Shown here in pieces: positions 20,701-31,395 of a stretch of 64,000 bases of DNA. The stretch's first letter is position 1. Every line of letters begins with the position of its first letter. The position numbers and the translations under genes are program-made. This DNA comes from Oenanthe sinensis. Taxonomy: Eukaryota; Streptophyta; Magnoliopsida; Apiales; Apiaceae. The notes under the pieces were generated by a model that made no database searches, was not told the DNA's origin, and worked only from the letters and a program-made list of their open reading frames with translations. The stretch lies in assembly GCA_028671895.1 (NCBI GenBank), contig JAPMAC010000221.1:8556001-8620000 (forward strand). The letters are read 5' to 3'.

Positions 20701-23390
20701 CTGACGCTGAGTAGATTGTGCTTAAGTCCTTCCACCAAAGAGACGTTTTCAATGATAACATTTCCAGTATTTAACTTGCCATATCCCGTAGTCATTCATT
20801 TGCTGTTATCTCCAAAGTTAACGACTGGGCCAGCTCTCTCAACCACGTTTGATAGCTGGGCTCTATCTCCGGTCATATGCCTTGACGATCTGCTGTCTAG
20901 GATCCATACAACCCGGTTTTCCTGTTTAACTCCCTGCATATATCAAACGGATTAATTCGTCTTCGGAGCCCAAAATTGATTGGGCCCAACATACTTAAAG
21001 AATTGACCTTTGTCAGCTTTGACAACAGATCCTTTTCGAACAACAACTGCATCCACCTTGACTGTACTTACTTTCCTATAAACAGTCTTAACAACTGTTT
21101 GTTTAGACTTAGGAATATATTTTTCCTTCTTGACAGGTGAAGGAATCGCAGTCTTGGATTTTGCAAATTTATTATTGATGTATTGTCTAGGTGTCATGTT
21201 CTTTTTATTAGTAGTCATGCATTTGAAATAAGCAGTCATTGCATTAAAAGCACATAACATACAATTTAACATACCACAAGGTTTATGGCATACATCAATA
21301 GCAGGCATGTTATTCACATCAGTAGAAGTTTTAACAATTTCTACTTTAACTTTTTCAGCAGATTTAAAGTTTTCAGTAGAATGGCATCTGTTGTTACTAT
21401 CCCTACTTCTAACAAACTTATTGTTAGGTCTGTTCAAATTATTCTTTAAGTTCTTAGCACCTAAACCAGGAGTGGATGAACTAGCAGAGTTCACATTTTA
21501 TATTGGTCTTTTAGGTATATATTTAGCTTTCTGGACATTTATTCATTTTATGTCCCTAACAGGTTTTTCCTGTTCTTTCTCTTTCTCTTTAAGGTCTTCA
21601 AGTTTAATTTCATAATCCACTATTACACAACTATCAAGAACTGGTTCTGCAATAGGAGTTATGAAAAGAGGTTTCTTAGTGTCCTTGATAACATGTGGAA
21701 TACCCCTTTCTATAACAGTCTTTTTAAAAGGGGTTATGTTACTAGCCTTTCCTACGGATTCATTGTATTCGTAACCTATCCCAACTTTCTGGTTAATCTC
21801 TGGTTAGTCAACTAGATCTTTCATAATAAATGAAGCAGTTCTATAGGCTTGACACCTGACCTTTTCTTTTTCAATTTTATCTTTCAAAAAAGCTTCAATT
21901 TCAACATAGCAGTTGACTCTATTAACTTGAAATGCAACATCTTCAGTTAATTTAGCATTTATAAGTTTCAGCTTTTTCAATTCAAAATTCTCATCTGATA
22001 AAACTTTGTTTTCGAAAATTAAAACTTTTATTCGATCTCTAGCATCAGTTAAATTCTCACCTAACAATTTAAACATTTTAGGACAGCTAGGGTTTACCTC
22101 AATTCCTTGTCGAGGTGGAGATTGTGATCCTTCATAAGAAGAGGCCATTAGAGCCAGATTTCCCATTTGATCTTCTTCATCATTGTCGAAATCATCCCAG
22201 CTTTTTCCTGCTGCTAAGTATGATTTTCCCTGATGCTTCTTCAGTAGAGCGTCATATTTCTGTTTGAGCTCGTCATATGAATCCTTCTTTCTTTCCTGCT
22301 TGGGCTTTCTACAATCAGTTGCAAAGTGTCCCATTTCATTGCAGTTGAAGCAACGGATCTTGCTTCTGTCTACCATCCCTGTCTTGTATCCACCTTTTGT
22401 GTTGGATGTGCTAGAAGAGCCAGCTGTCTGAAATCTGTTTGCCATAGGCTTGAATTTGAAACTAGGGTTCCTCCTGAATCTTGTATTTCCAAATTTTCTA
22501 GCAATCAGAGCCAGAGATTCATCCTCAAGTTGATCGAGTTCTTCCATTGAGTAGAATTCACTATCAGCTGAATTTATTAGAGTTGCACCAACTTCTGTAA
22601 CAATACCCTGATCAATGATGTTGATTGAAGAAGATTCAGTCTTAGCTTTTCTGTACTCTGGTTCTTCTGCTACAAGAGCTGTAGACTTGCTGACCACCTT
22701 GCCTGTACCATATATTTCTTTCTATTGAATCTGCTCTAGCTCATAGGTCTTCAGAATGCCATAAAGTCTTTCCAAAGAAATTTCATTCATATCCCTTGAC
22801 TCTTTGATGGCTGTTATCCTATGCTCTAGGTGTACTGGCATTGTCAGCAAAAACTTCCTACTGATCTCCTTCTTCGTATATTGTTTGCCATTGAGATTTA
22901 GATCATTTATCAGCTTGTTGTATCTCTCAAAAACTTCAGAGATACCTTCTCCAGGATTTGATCTAAAATGCTCATATTGAGACGTTAAGATTTCCAATCT
23001 GTTCTCCCTTACTTCTTCTGTTCCTTCATTTAGTATCTCTATCATTTCCCAGATATGTTTGGCATTTTTGCAATTAACAACATGATTATACATTCCGGGA
23101 TCAAGAGATTCCACTAAAATTAACTGCAGACTGGTGTCCAAAGTATCCAGTTCCTTTTCTGTCTCAGTGTACTCAGAAATATATTTTTCAAATTGTCTGT
23201 GCGGAATGAGTACACCATCTTCCATATGCTCAGGAACAATATTTATTGGAACAGCAACACCAGTTTTTAAAATATCCTTGTACTTAGGATTTGCAGCTCG
23301 AAGAAACAAGGTCATCTTTCTCTTCCATAGATTATAATTGTCTTTATCAAATTGTGAAATTTTAATGCTACTGACTCTTTGAGTACTCAT
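17709..23390 (-). pseudogene. Copia-1 gag-pol, single frame with 12 nonsense codons
   Basis: From the ATG at 23390 to the stop at 17709 one reading frame (1894 codons) runs through the whole polyprotein. Gag (SQFDKDNYNLWKRKMTLFL) is followed by a zinc knuckle CFNCNEMGHFATDC, a protease-like WILDSRSSRHMTGD, a GAG-pre-integrase HKKLSHL, and an integrase core with VIVDDFTKYTWV, SDNGTEF and TPQQNGVVERKNRT. RT (LARYVAKG-type block, YVDDIIFGST) and RNase H (GYTDSDYAG, TAEAEYIA, DNTSTIA) complete it. In-frame stops lie at 22722, 21804, 21543, 21498, 20952, 20943, 20796, 19947, 19920, 19239, 19152 and 19143 (lowest base of each). No frameshift separates the segments. The protease active-site DSG reads DSR. 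The element cannot make a full polyprotein without readthrough. Confidence 0.92.
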
Positions 23391-23568
23391 CTTTAAATAA
23401 GATTAAAAATTAAGTGTTTCAAAAAATATTTTAATTTTTGACTTAAAATAATTTTTGATCAAAAATAATTTTTCGAAAAAAAAAAATTATTTCGAATTTA
23501 AAATAATTTTTGAGATCTGTATGAGTTCGCGGAATTTGATTTGGATCTGATATGAAAAATATCAACCA

Positions 23569-23580
23569 GCTCTGATGCCA
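23569..23580 (-). other. Primer-binding site of Copia-1
   Basis: On the - strand TGGCATCAGAGC, one base from the plant tRNA-iMet complement TGGTATCAGAGC. It lies two bases inside the 5' LTR, at the normal place. Confidence 0.9.
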
Positions 23581-23582
23581 AT

Positions 23583-25190
23583 TGTTGGTCCCTGATATTG
23601 TAGAAGGGGGGTTGAATACAATATCTAAAATTTAATCGCGGAATAATTTGATTTAAAATATTATTTTAATTGCTCGCGAAATATTAATTATAATGAAATA
23701 CTGTTCAAGTAAAAGATATAATTTTAACTTGATTAGTATTACAAAATTAATATAAAGAAAACTGTTATATAATTGATAAAAGGATCTAGAACAAATTTGA
23801 CATGAACTGTTCGTATTTAACAATTATATTCCAAACTCAGCACAGAAATCTGTGAATATTACAATGCAGACAAATTATTGAATTTGAGCTGTTTTTTCTT
23901 ACTTCTTAACACCTGAAAAGTGAAGCCTTCATCTCATATTTATATAGAATGAAGATGGCTGGTATGACCTTTATCAGCATGACTTAATTTAATGAAAATA
24001 AGTCTTGTATGACTTATTTAACACTTGTATGACATTTAAAAAACTGGGCAAGACTTATTTATCTCGGTATGACTTATTTTATTAATTAAAAAATCGGTAT
24101 GACTTTTTAATTAAATAAAAAATAAGTCTAGCAGGACCTTTTGAACACAGAAAATTCGGTATGACTTATTCTGGTATGACTTTAGGTCGGCAGAAGCTCG
24201 GTATGACTTTTTCTTCTGCAGCTCGGTATGACTTATTTTCTGCAGCTCAGAATGACTTTTTCTGGTATGACTTTACCTTCTGCAGCTCAGTATGACTTAT
24301 TTTCTGCAGCTCAGAATGACTTTTTCTGGTATGACTTTACCTTCTGCAGCTCAGTATGACTTTTTCTTCTGCAGCTCGGTATGACTTATTTTCTGCCAGA
24401 ATTCGGTATGACTTATTTTCACCAGAATTCGGTATGACTTATTTCTGGTATGACTTTTCCTTTTTTTTCTTTTTTTTTTCTTCTCTTTTTTTTTCTTTTC
24501 TTTTGATTTTATTAATAAGTCTTTTGAATTATATTACAAGTCATATTAAGTCATATCTTTTATAATAAATTAATTCTACTTAATTTAATTAGTTAATTTA
24601 TAAATTAAATTAAATTCAACTTGAATTAATTTAATTAGATAAATTAAATAATTAATTAACTTTTGATAGTAGAATTAAAATACTATCTTTACTCACATAG
24701 CCGTGCTGTCGGTCTTGAAATCTTCCCGTCCTTTCTTTGTCTTCTGTTCTTGAAACCACTTGAACTAAATGAAGAATAAATATTATTTTAGTTGACACAC
24801 AAATGTACTGTCTGGTTCATTTGTGTCATACTAATAAATATTCTCCATTTATTAATATTTTAAGTTGAGGCATTCTGTCATTATTCTGCTTCACTATATT
24901 TGTTCTTCTTATGGAATCTCTTTGTAGTAGGCACTTAGAATCTTCTGAATCTTCTGAACTCTTCTGAAAAATTGCTTCTCTATTTTTCTCCGATGCTTGA
25001 ACATATAAATGAACTTCTTCCGGTGTAGAGTAGCAACTTCATTAAAATTCTTCTGACAAATTGATTCTTTGTGTCTAGTTGACATTCTTCGATTTGATTC
25101 CATTCTCAGTATTTATTACTTACTTTATTTTCTTACTTGAGTTGAGTTTTCATCTACTTATTACAAATAGGCCTAGTCATATGTCTTTCA
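23583..25190 (-). repeat. Copia-1 5' LTR (right)
   Basis: A 1608-base LTR nearly identical to 14206-15804, differing by scattered substitutions and a longer T run near 24460-24490. It carries the same GGTATGACTT array (about 23955-24465). Confidence 0.95.
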
Positions 25191-25255
25191 TCAACTCTCC
25201 ACAAACTTAAATCTCTCATACCGCAAGTTATAGGTCCTTGAAACTCTAATATCAT

Positions 25256-25411
25256 ATTGGTTTTTTTATATATAAAAAATGGTATATAATTTTTAATAAC
25301 AGAAACATGTAGTGAGCTTAGAAACTCAATATTTTATTTATTAAGATGTTTTGGTTTATACAAATCAAATAAACATAATTGATGTCATATAAATAACCTT
25401 ATTAGTTACTA
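25256..25411. repeat. Dispersed repeat, partner of 12884-13052
   Basis: Shares several 10-16 base phrases in the same order with 12884-13052. It lies between Copia-1 and the Mutator-like element. No coding content. Confidence 0.55.
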
Positions 25412-25424
25412 ATATTTTTATAAG

Positions 25425-26466
25425 GCCCGGGTCCCTTGGTCCCTGACAATCAATTGTTACGGACCAGTTACATAACATTCAGTCTTTTAACCGTTAAATG
25501 GAGTTTTCAACGATTAGAATTAAAAAAAAAAAAATTAAACACTCCGCAATAATTTTCCGCAGATAGTAGAGATTCCACAATAAATTTTCGCGGAGGGGAG
25601 AAAGTACATTACTACTCTCCGCGCAAATTTAGCGCGGAAGGCAGATCAACCTTCTGAGATGTATGCCAGCTTGACCAATAACTACTCATTTATTTGTACT
25701 TTTATATAAAATAATAAAAATACAAATAAACAATAAATATGAAAATAGTAACGTATTTAAATATATAATATATATTTTATAATATAAATTATTAAAAATA
25801 CTAAAAAATATTTAATGATATTAGTATTTTAGTATTTTTAAAATATGCAATATATATCATCAAAAAAATTATATAAATTGTTTTGATTTAGTATTATATT
25901 CAAATTTATCAATTATTTTTATTTTAAACTACATACATTCATTCATATAAAAATATTATAATATTGACATTAAATATCTTTTATTAATTATATTTTTTTA
26001 TATTCCCTTGAATAAAAATAATTAGTTTAATTTATTTTAATTATATATAAAATATAATTATATGCATAATATAATTATAAGTTAAAGTTTATTAAAATAA
26101 TATAATAATATATTAATTTATGCAATATAAACTTGGAATATAATAATACGTTAATTTATGCAATATAAACTTGGAATATAAATTAAATATTAATTTATAT
26201 TTTAATATATTTATTTATATTTTATTTTCATACAGAAAAAATAAAGAATCTTACAAAAAGAAATATATAATTATTTTATATAAAAGTACAAATAAACTAG
26301 AAGCATTAATGAGTTAGTGGTGAAGTAGGTTAAGTAGAACTTGCTAATATTTGCGAAAAATTATTGCAGAGTGTTTAATTTTTTTTTAGTTCTGATTGTT
26401 GAAACATCCATCCAACGATTAAAATATTGAATGTTACGTATCTGGTTATTAGGGACGAGGACCCAC
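25425..26466. mobile_element. Mutator-like long-TIR element, 1042 bp, no transposase
   Basis: The first and last 130 or so bases are inverted repeats of one another. The left arm contains GGGTCC, TAACATTCA, a TTAAACACTC block and CAATAATTTTCCGCA. The reverse complement of the right arm contains GGGTCC, TAACATTCA, TTAAACACTCTGCAATAATT and TTCGCA. The flanks TTTTATAAG (25416-25424) and TTTTATATA (26467-26475) look like a 9-bp target duplication with two mismatches. Long TIRs and a 9-bp duplication are typical of Mutator-like elements. The middle is AT-rich and non-coding. Confidence 0.72.
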
Positions 26467-26493
26467 TTTTATATAAAAAAGACATTAAACATA

Positions 26494-26703
26494 GGGTGTG
26501 TTTGACTTAACTTATAAGTAATAAGTTATTTTAAAAAAAAAAATATTTTCATATTTTTTTTTTGAAAATTAATATTTATTTTAGAAATTTAAGACTAAAT
26601 CTTATTTTCAAATTTGAAAATAAGTTACTTATTTTCAGAAAAAGTACATATATACCAACTTTTTCAGCTTATAAACTGCTTATAAGTCCAGACAAATGGG
26701 GCC
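26494..26703. mobile_element. Small MITE, about 210 bp
   Basis: The left end GGGTGTGTTTGACTTAACTT pairs with the right end, whose reverse complement reads GGCCCCATTTGTCTGGACTT. Both are followed by ATAAG. The flanks are ATA on both sides. The inner arms also pair (GAAAATAAGTTACTTATTTTC). The superfamily is uncertain: the ends look Tourist/PIF- or hAT-like. It is non-coding. Confidence 0.6.
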
Positions 26704-27018
26704 ATAATAATATATTTAATTTTTCAGTTACAGTTTTGAATTTTGAATCAGACACGTTTATAGAAAGCAAAACAAAAATAAATATCTGCGGAAGGAATCA
26801 TATAGTAGTTGACTGTGAAGTCAACGACCAAAGCAAACAATATGAATGAATTATATGTACAGTAAATAAGTTGTCGACCTTGTTGTACATTGTCATGTGT
26901 TTGCTTTAACTCAACTCCAACTTGTTGATTCAGGTTCCTTCTTCGTACTCAATCATCTATTTAATCATTCTTGCTTTTACTTTGTTGCTACTTAGTTATG
27001 AACCTATCTTTATATATA

Positions 27019-27037
27019 TGTGTGTGTGTGTGTGTGT
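27019..27037. repeat. (TG)n microsatellite
   Basis: About nine TG dinucleotides following a short TA run, in the upstream region of DUF247 copy 3. Not present in the matching region of copy 2. Confidence 0.9.
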
Positions 27038-28300
27038 TCATCCTTTATGTTTCTTATCATTTCACGGTTTATGCTCTCTGCTGTTGAGTTCTTGATTTTG
27101 GGTAATTCAAGTGTTCTTTACATGTATCTGTAGCAATTAGCATACCCTTTTATTACTATTCTATTCTACAATAGAAGTTTGTATAGCAATTATTGTTACT
27201 ATATATTACGGAGTTTCTTATACAATGTGTGAGAGTTTTCTATGCAGTGTATGTGTTCCTAATTTTGGTAGTTGGGTTCGACTCTGGCTCACCCCGAGAT
27301 TTCTTAGAACAGATACTCATTTATAAAGTTATAAACCTACTTATTCAAAAAAAAAGATATAGTATATGCTGGGCATTCAAAGGAAAGCAACTCATATTTG
27401 GGTATCCTCGGTTTTCAGAAAGAATTGTTTGAGCACAATCATATTATCTAGTTCAATACTAGTAAGTGTCCCTCTAACATCCGATACTAGCTACCATTTA
27501 TCTAGTCCTCAGTTAATTCATTAAGTTTTTGCTGATGATATCTGGATTATGTTCTATTTAAAAGCGACAATGGGTAATAATTTGTTATCAAGTATTCCAC
27601 CGGCAGCTACTACGAGTTACTATGATCATAATTATTCTCTTGATTAAGATATATGTTTATAACAGTTATTCTGTCTCAAATATGGGAATTGGATGTTGAT
27701 ATTAACTACCATTTCTCACCTCTATCACTACAATATTGAGAATGAATATGATATTGCAAATTCATCTATTGCTAAGTAGGACGTGAAGCATGCTTTAGAT
27801 ATAATTTGCTTGTATAGAGGGGACATATATAGTGAGGAGTGGATGCTTAGACCCTATTTTACTGGCTAGCTCAGTAGTACTTAATATACGACCTCTTGAA
27901 AAATTAGTATGGCACCAACAATTTTTTTATGATGAAAATCGTCTGTAATGCACTTGATTGAGAAGTAGTTCTTCTATAGGTTTTAGAATTAGATATTAGT
28001 GGAATAACAATTTTTGTAAACATAACTTGAAATACATGTATTATTTGATAGATCGAGTGATGAGGCAATTGTGTGTTATTTTCATCATTTAATGACATGA
28101 AAACTTCTCAATGTACAAGATGTAATATTAGAGTGTTACCTGCTTATTGTTTTATGTTTATCGCATTTATATAATTTTAGTCTATATAAAAGTCTCTTTC
28201 AAAATTATGTCTTCCTGTTTATAATTACAATATAAGATGATTGTCTGTGTTTTACATTTGTGTTTCTCCCTGCAGATAACAAAAGAGAAAAGAAAATAAG

Positions 28301-29623
28301 ATGGAAAATGTAGACAACTTGACTACTGGTACAAAAGAAATCAATCAAGAAGTTTGTATTGATATGGGCGAAAGTTTAATATCTTCCATGAAGGAGGAGC
28401 TAGCTGCATTGCCTAATGATCCATATACAGTTTGTATTTACAGAGTTTCTGAGAAATATAGGAAATCAAAAGAAGATGCCTACACACCTCGCATAGTCTC
28501 AATTGGACCTCTTCACCATGGTAAGAACCATCTGCAAGCCATGGAAGCACAAAAATTAAAATACCTACAGAGCTTTATAAGTATGTTTAGAATCACCATA
28601 GATAAGTTGGTTACTTATGCTACTAACAAGGAAGGTTCAGTTCGTGGATGCTATGAAGATACCTCTAAGTTCAAGTCAAAAGAGTTCTGTAGAATGATTC
28701 TGCTGGATGGCATCTTTGTTGTTCAGCTCTTTGCCAAGAATCTTATACAAATGAGAGGAACTGGTGATATTTTATTCGAAAATAAATGGATGGCGAGTGA
28801 TCTCATGCATGATATGTTATTACTTGAAAATCAGCTTCCTTTTAAATTTATCGCTGGACTATTCGAGTTTGTGGATAGTACTCGAGTTCATCAGAAGTCT
28901 TTTCAGGATCTTTCCTTTGATTATTTTAAAGGAGTGGGGAAGACAAAGGAACTAAAGTTGAAAGATGGTTGTGAACAATCAAAGCATCTAGTTGAATTCT
29001 TAGTTCATCTTCACAGACCTTCTAACATAAATAAAAAAGAGAAGGAGATAGTGTGCAATGACAGGTCGGAGTCTACCAAAAGTGCTAGTAAGCTACAGGC
29101 AGCTGGTGTCAGTTTTGGTAATGGAATGGGAGATTTGTTTGACGTATCATTTGACTGTGGACTACTAAAACTTCCAAAGTTGACAGTAGATGATAAAACT
29201 GAAACATTCTTCCGTAATTTAATAGCATATGAACAATGTGGGCACTATGAGAAGCACATAACCAGCTATGTCATCTTCATGGACATCCTTATAGACACAG
29301 CCGAGGATGTAGAACTGCTAGTTAAACATGGCATCATTGTTAATTTGCTTGGCGAAAGTCAGCTAGTAGCTAATCTATTCAACAATCTGTACAAGGAGGT
29401 AATAGAGGACCAAAAAGACTTCTATTTTGCTAATATTTGCCATGATCTGGATAAGTATAGCAAAGATTGCATTCACCGGTGGTACTCTAAGTGGTTCAAT
29501 TGGAAGTCGATTTTAAAAAGTAAATATTTCAGCAATCCATGGTCTTATGTTGCTTTCATGGCTGCATCTGCAATACTACTCCTCACTACTGTACAAACTG
29601 TGTGCTCTATACTGGGATTATAG
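28301..29623 (+). CDS. DUF247 (UPF0481) protein, copy 3
   Basis: A 440-residue protein, the same length as copy 2 and identical to it at most positions by eye. Landmarks are YTPRIVSIGPLHHGKNHLQA, KEFCRMILLDGIFVVQLF, DMLLLENQLPFKFI, TFFRNLIAYEQC, ITSYVIFMDILIDTAEDV, and the C-terminal membrane segment SYVAFMAASAILLLTTVQTV ending CSILGL. A 3' splice site (GTTTCTCCCTGCAG) lies 25 bases before the ATG. Differences from copy 2 cluster between the LLLENQLP block and the TFFRNLIAYEQ block (for example NKKEKEIVCN against RDKREKEKVPN). The gene is intact and in the same orientation as the other two. Its biochemical role is unknown. Confidence 0.93.
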   Translation: MENVDNLTTGTKEINQEVCIDMGESLISSMKEELAALPNDPYTVCIYRVSEKYRKSKEDAYTPRIVSIGPLHHGKNHLQAMEAQKLKYLQSFISMFRITIDKLVTYATNKEGSVRGCYEDTSKFKSKEFCRMILLDGIFVVQLFAKNLIQMRGTGDILFENKWMASDLMHDMLLLENQLPFKFIAGLFEFVDSTRVHQKSFQDLSFDYFKGVGKTKELKLKDGCEQSKHLVEFLVHLHRPSNINKKEKEIVCNDRSESTKSASKLQAAGVSFGNGMGDLFDVSFDCGLLKLPKLTVDDKTETFFRNLIAYEQCGHYEKHITSYVIFMDILIDTAEDVELLVKHGIIVNLLGESQLVANLFNNLYKEVIEDQKDFYFANICHDLDKYSKDCIHRWYSKWFNWKSILKSKYFSNPWSYVAFMAASAILLLTTVQTVCSILGL

Positions 29624-30047
29624 CATAGATGAGCAGCTTGATTCTTATATATTCTCCTTCAATTCAACATTTGACGTCTGTATTCTTTCCATTATCGGTT
29701 ATGCTTATGAGTGAGAAGCAAATAAGATTGTAAACTTTTCACGAATGTGGGTATGTCTGACATTGTTTGATTCAGTTGTATAATCTTCTTATAGTAGCAC
29801 TTAAGACTTATATAGGTTGTAGAATGTTTTGCTATTACAGTATAATTTAGCACTTTCATATGAAAGAAGCATGGTTTTGCAGTACTACATTAATGTACAT
29901 TGAACAATCTTTACCCTTTACTATCCTTCATTTTGCCTCTAATTATCTACCTAGCCTCTCATTCTATTACATTCTCTGTTCATGCCAATTGAATAAAACT
30001 TGCGCAAGTCTTTTTGTAGTAATTCCATAATTATAAAATTAGGAAAC

Positions 30048-31206
30048 TGTTATTTCCCAGAACAATATCAATATGTATTTGTAGAAGGGGGTTGAATACA
30101 AATACTTAAAAAAATTTCAAGTTATCAATATTTGTTTTTGATGAACAGTATTTTTGAGAAATGTTTAGAACAATAGAAACTGAAATATAAATTGAACAAG
30201 ATATTTAAATATCACTGATGAATGGTTTTTCCATCAGTGTATATATTTCTCAAATAATCTAGATTTGTAAAAACCTAGCTGCTTTTTACAAAGTCAGAAA
30301 ATAAATCAATTGCTCTTACAAAGTGCTCTTACAAAGTGCTTTAGGCTTGCACAGTTGATTCTGAATGATATTCTAACTTGGTTATTTTCTAACAATGCTA
30401 CCACTCTTGTTTATATAATAAAAGAGTGTTTACAATCTCAAGAATAGAGTAGAAACAAAAATACCTATTCTAGGAATGTTACTAATCTATCTTTTTATTT
30501 TGTCTTTTTCCATTTTGGGAAATGTCTTGAGTCTTGGAAAGACAGTTTCAATTTGAGTCTTCACAGTCAGTGTAGACTGTCTTCCATAGCAGTACTTTAG
30601 TTTGAAGATTCCTGACATTTTGTCTCTTTGTGCAGCCCCTATTAATTGATGATTTATTGTTAAGCATATCAATTGATTCTTCCTTGTATCCATCAACTGA
30701 TGTTCTTCTTCGATTGATCTTGATATCCATCGATTGATAATAGCTGTTGACTTATCGATTGATAGATGTTATCAATCGATATATCAATCGATGGGTCTTC
30801 ATATTAGTTGATGGTCTTCAAGCTTTGACTTGACTTGTTATCAATTGATCCTTCATTCATTGATGCTTCCATATCAATTGATCACCCTTCACTTGTATAA
30901 TGTTCATGTCTTCAGATAATTACAATTTGACAGCATAAGTTATACATCAGTTGATGACCTATATCAATCGACTTTAATATCATTGATGAGAATATTATCA
31001 ATTGACTTAAGCCATATCAATTGAAATAGACTAAATACAACTATGCTACCAGCCATATTATCAGTTGATTCAGATCAACATTTCAACTGATAAATTATTT
31101 CCTGATCAATTGATATTTATAAATATCATATCAATTGATCAGTTACAACAAATAAAATTTCAATGATTCTAAGGTTAAAGTTATCATCAACGATACATTC
31201 CTAACA
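30048..31206 (-). repeat. Copia-2 3' LTR (left)
   Basis: A 1159-base LTR. From about 30640 to 31140 it carries many copies of the palindromic motif ATCAATTGAT and variants (ATCGATTGAT, TCAGTTGATG). The next bases to the right, on the - strand CAAATAGGAAGAGAT, are the polypurine tract. Confidence 0.93.
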
Positions 31207-31395
31207 ATCTCTTCCTATTTGTGTCTGTGACATTAACATGCATAAATCTACTTGATGATAACAAAACCCATAACTTGATTACATTCACATAGAATCATGA
31301 AATTTTAAAGCACTTAAATTTTGAGAAGTACCAGTTGATGATCCATGTGACTTTCTGCAAGCAGCTTCAATTTCTTCACTCCTTCTAATCTTCAG

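Larger units (their letters stand above)
14206..25190 (-). mobile_element. Copia-1: complete Sirevirus-like Ty1/copia element
   Basis: A 10,985-bp LTR retrotransposon lying on the - strand. It has two LTRs of about 1.6 kb starting TG and ending CA, and a 5-bp target duplication TCAAC on both sides (14201-14205 and 25191-25195). A tRNA-iMet primer-binding site lies next to the right (5') LTR. The internal order on the - strand is gag, protease, integrase, RT, RNase H, then an extra-ORF remnant and purine tracts before the left (3') LTR. The RT motif YVDDIIFGSTNE and the repeated polypurine tracts fit the Sirevirus lineage. The coding region is dead through nonsense codons. The two LTRs differ by only a few substitutions per hundred bases by eye, so the insertion is recent. 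Confidence 0.95.
26800..30047. repeat. Segmental duplication block, copy 2, first part
   Basis: Matches 7991-11000: upstream region, probable 5'-UTR intron, DUF247 gene and 3' flank. The match breaks exactly at the Copia-2 insertion (30048) and resumes at 47043. Confidence 0.85.

Noticed and set aside
30487..30730. Small ORFs in Copia-2 LTR, one repeated at 46325-46534
   Set aside because: LTR sequence; the pair merely reflects the two LTRs.
30640..31140. Regularly spaced ATCAATTGAT repeats considered as a CRISPR-like array
   Set aside because: Spacing is irregular, units are palindromic and too short, the repeats sit inside a plant LTR and recur in the partner LTR.
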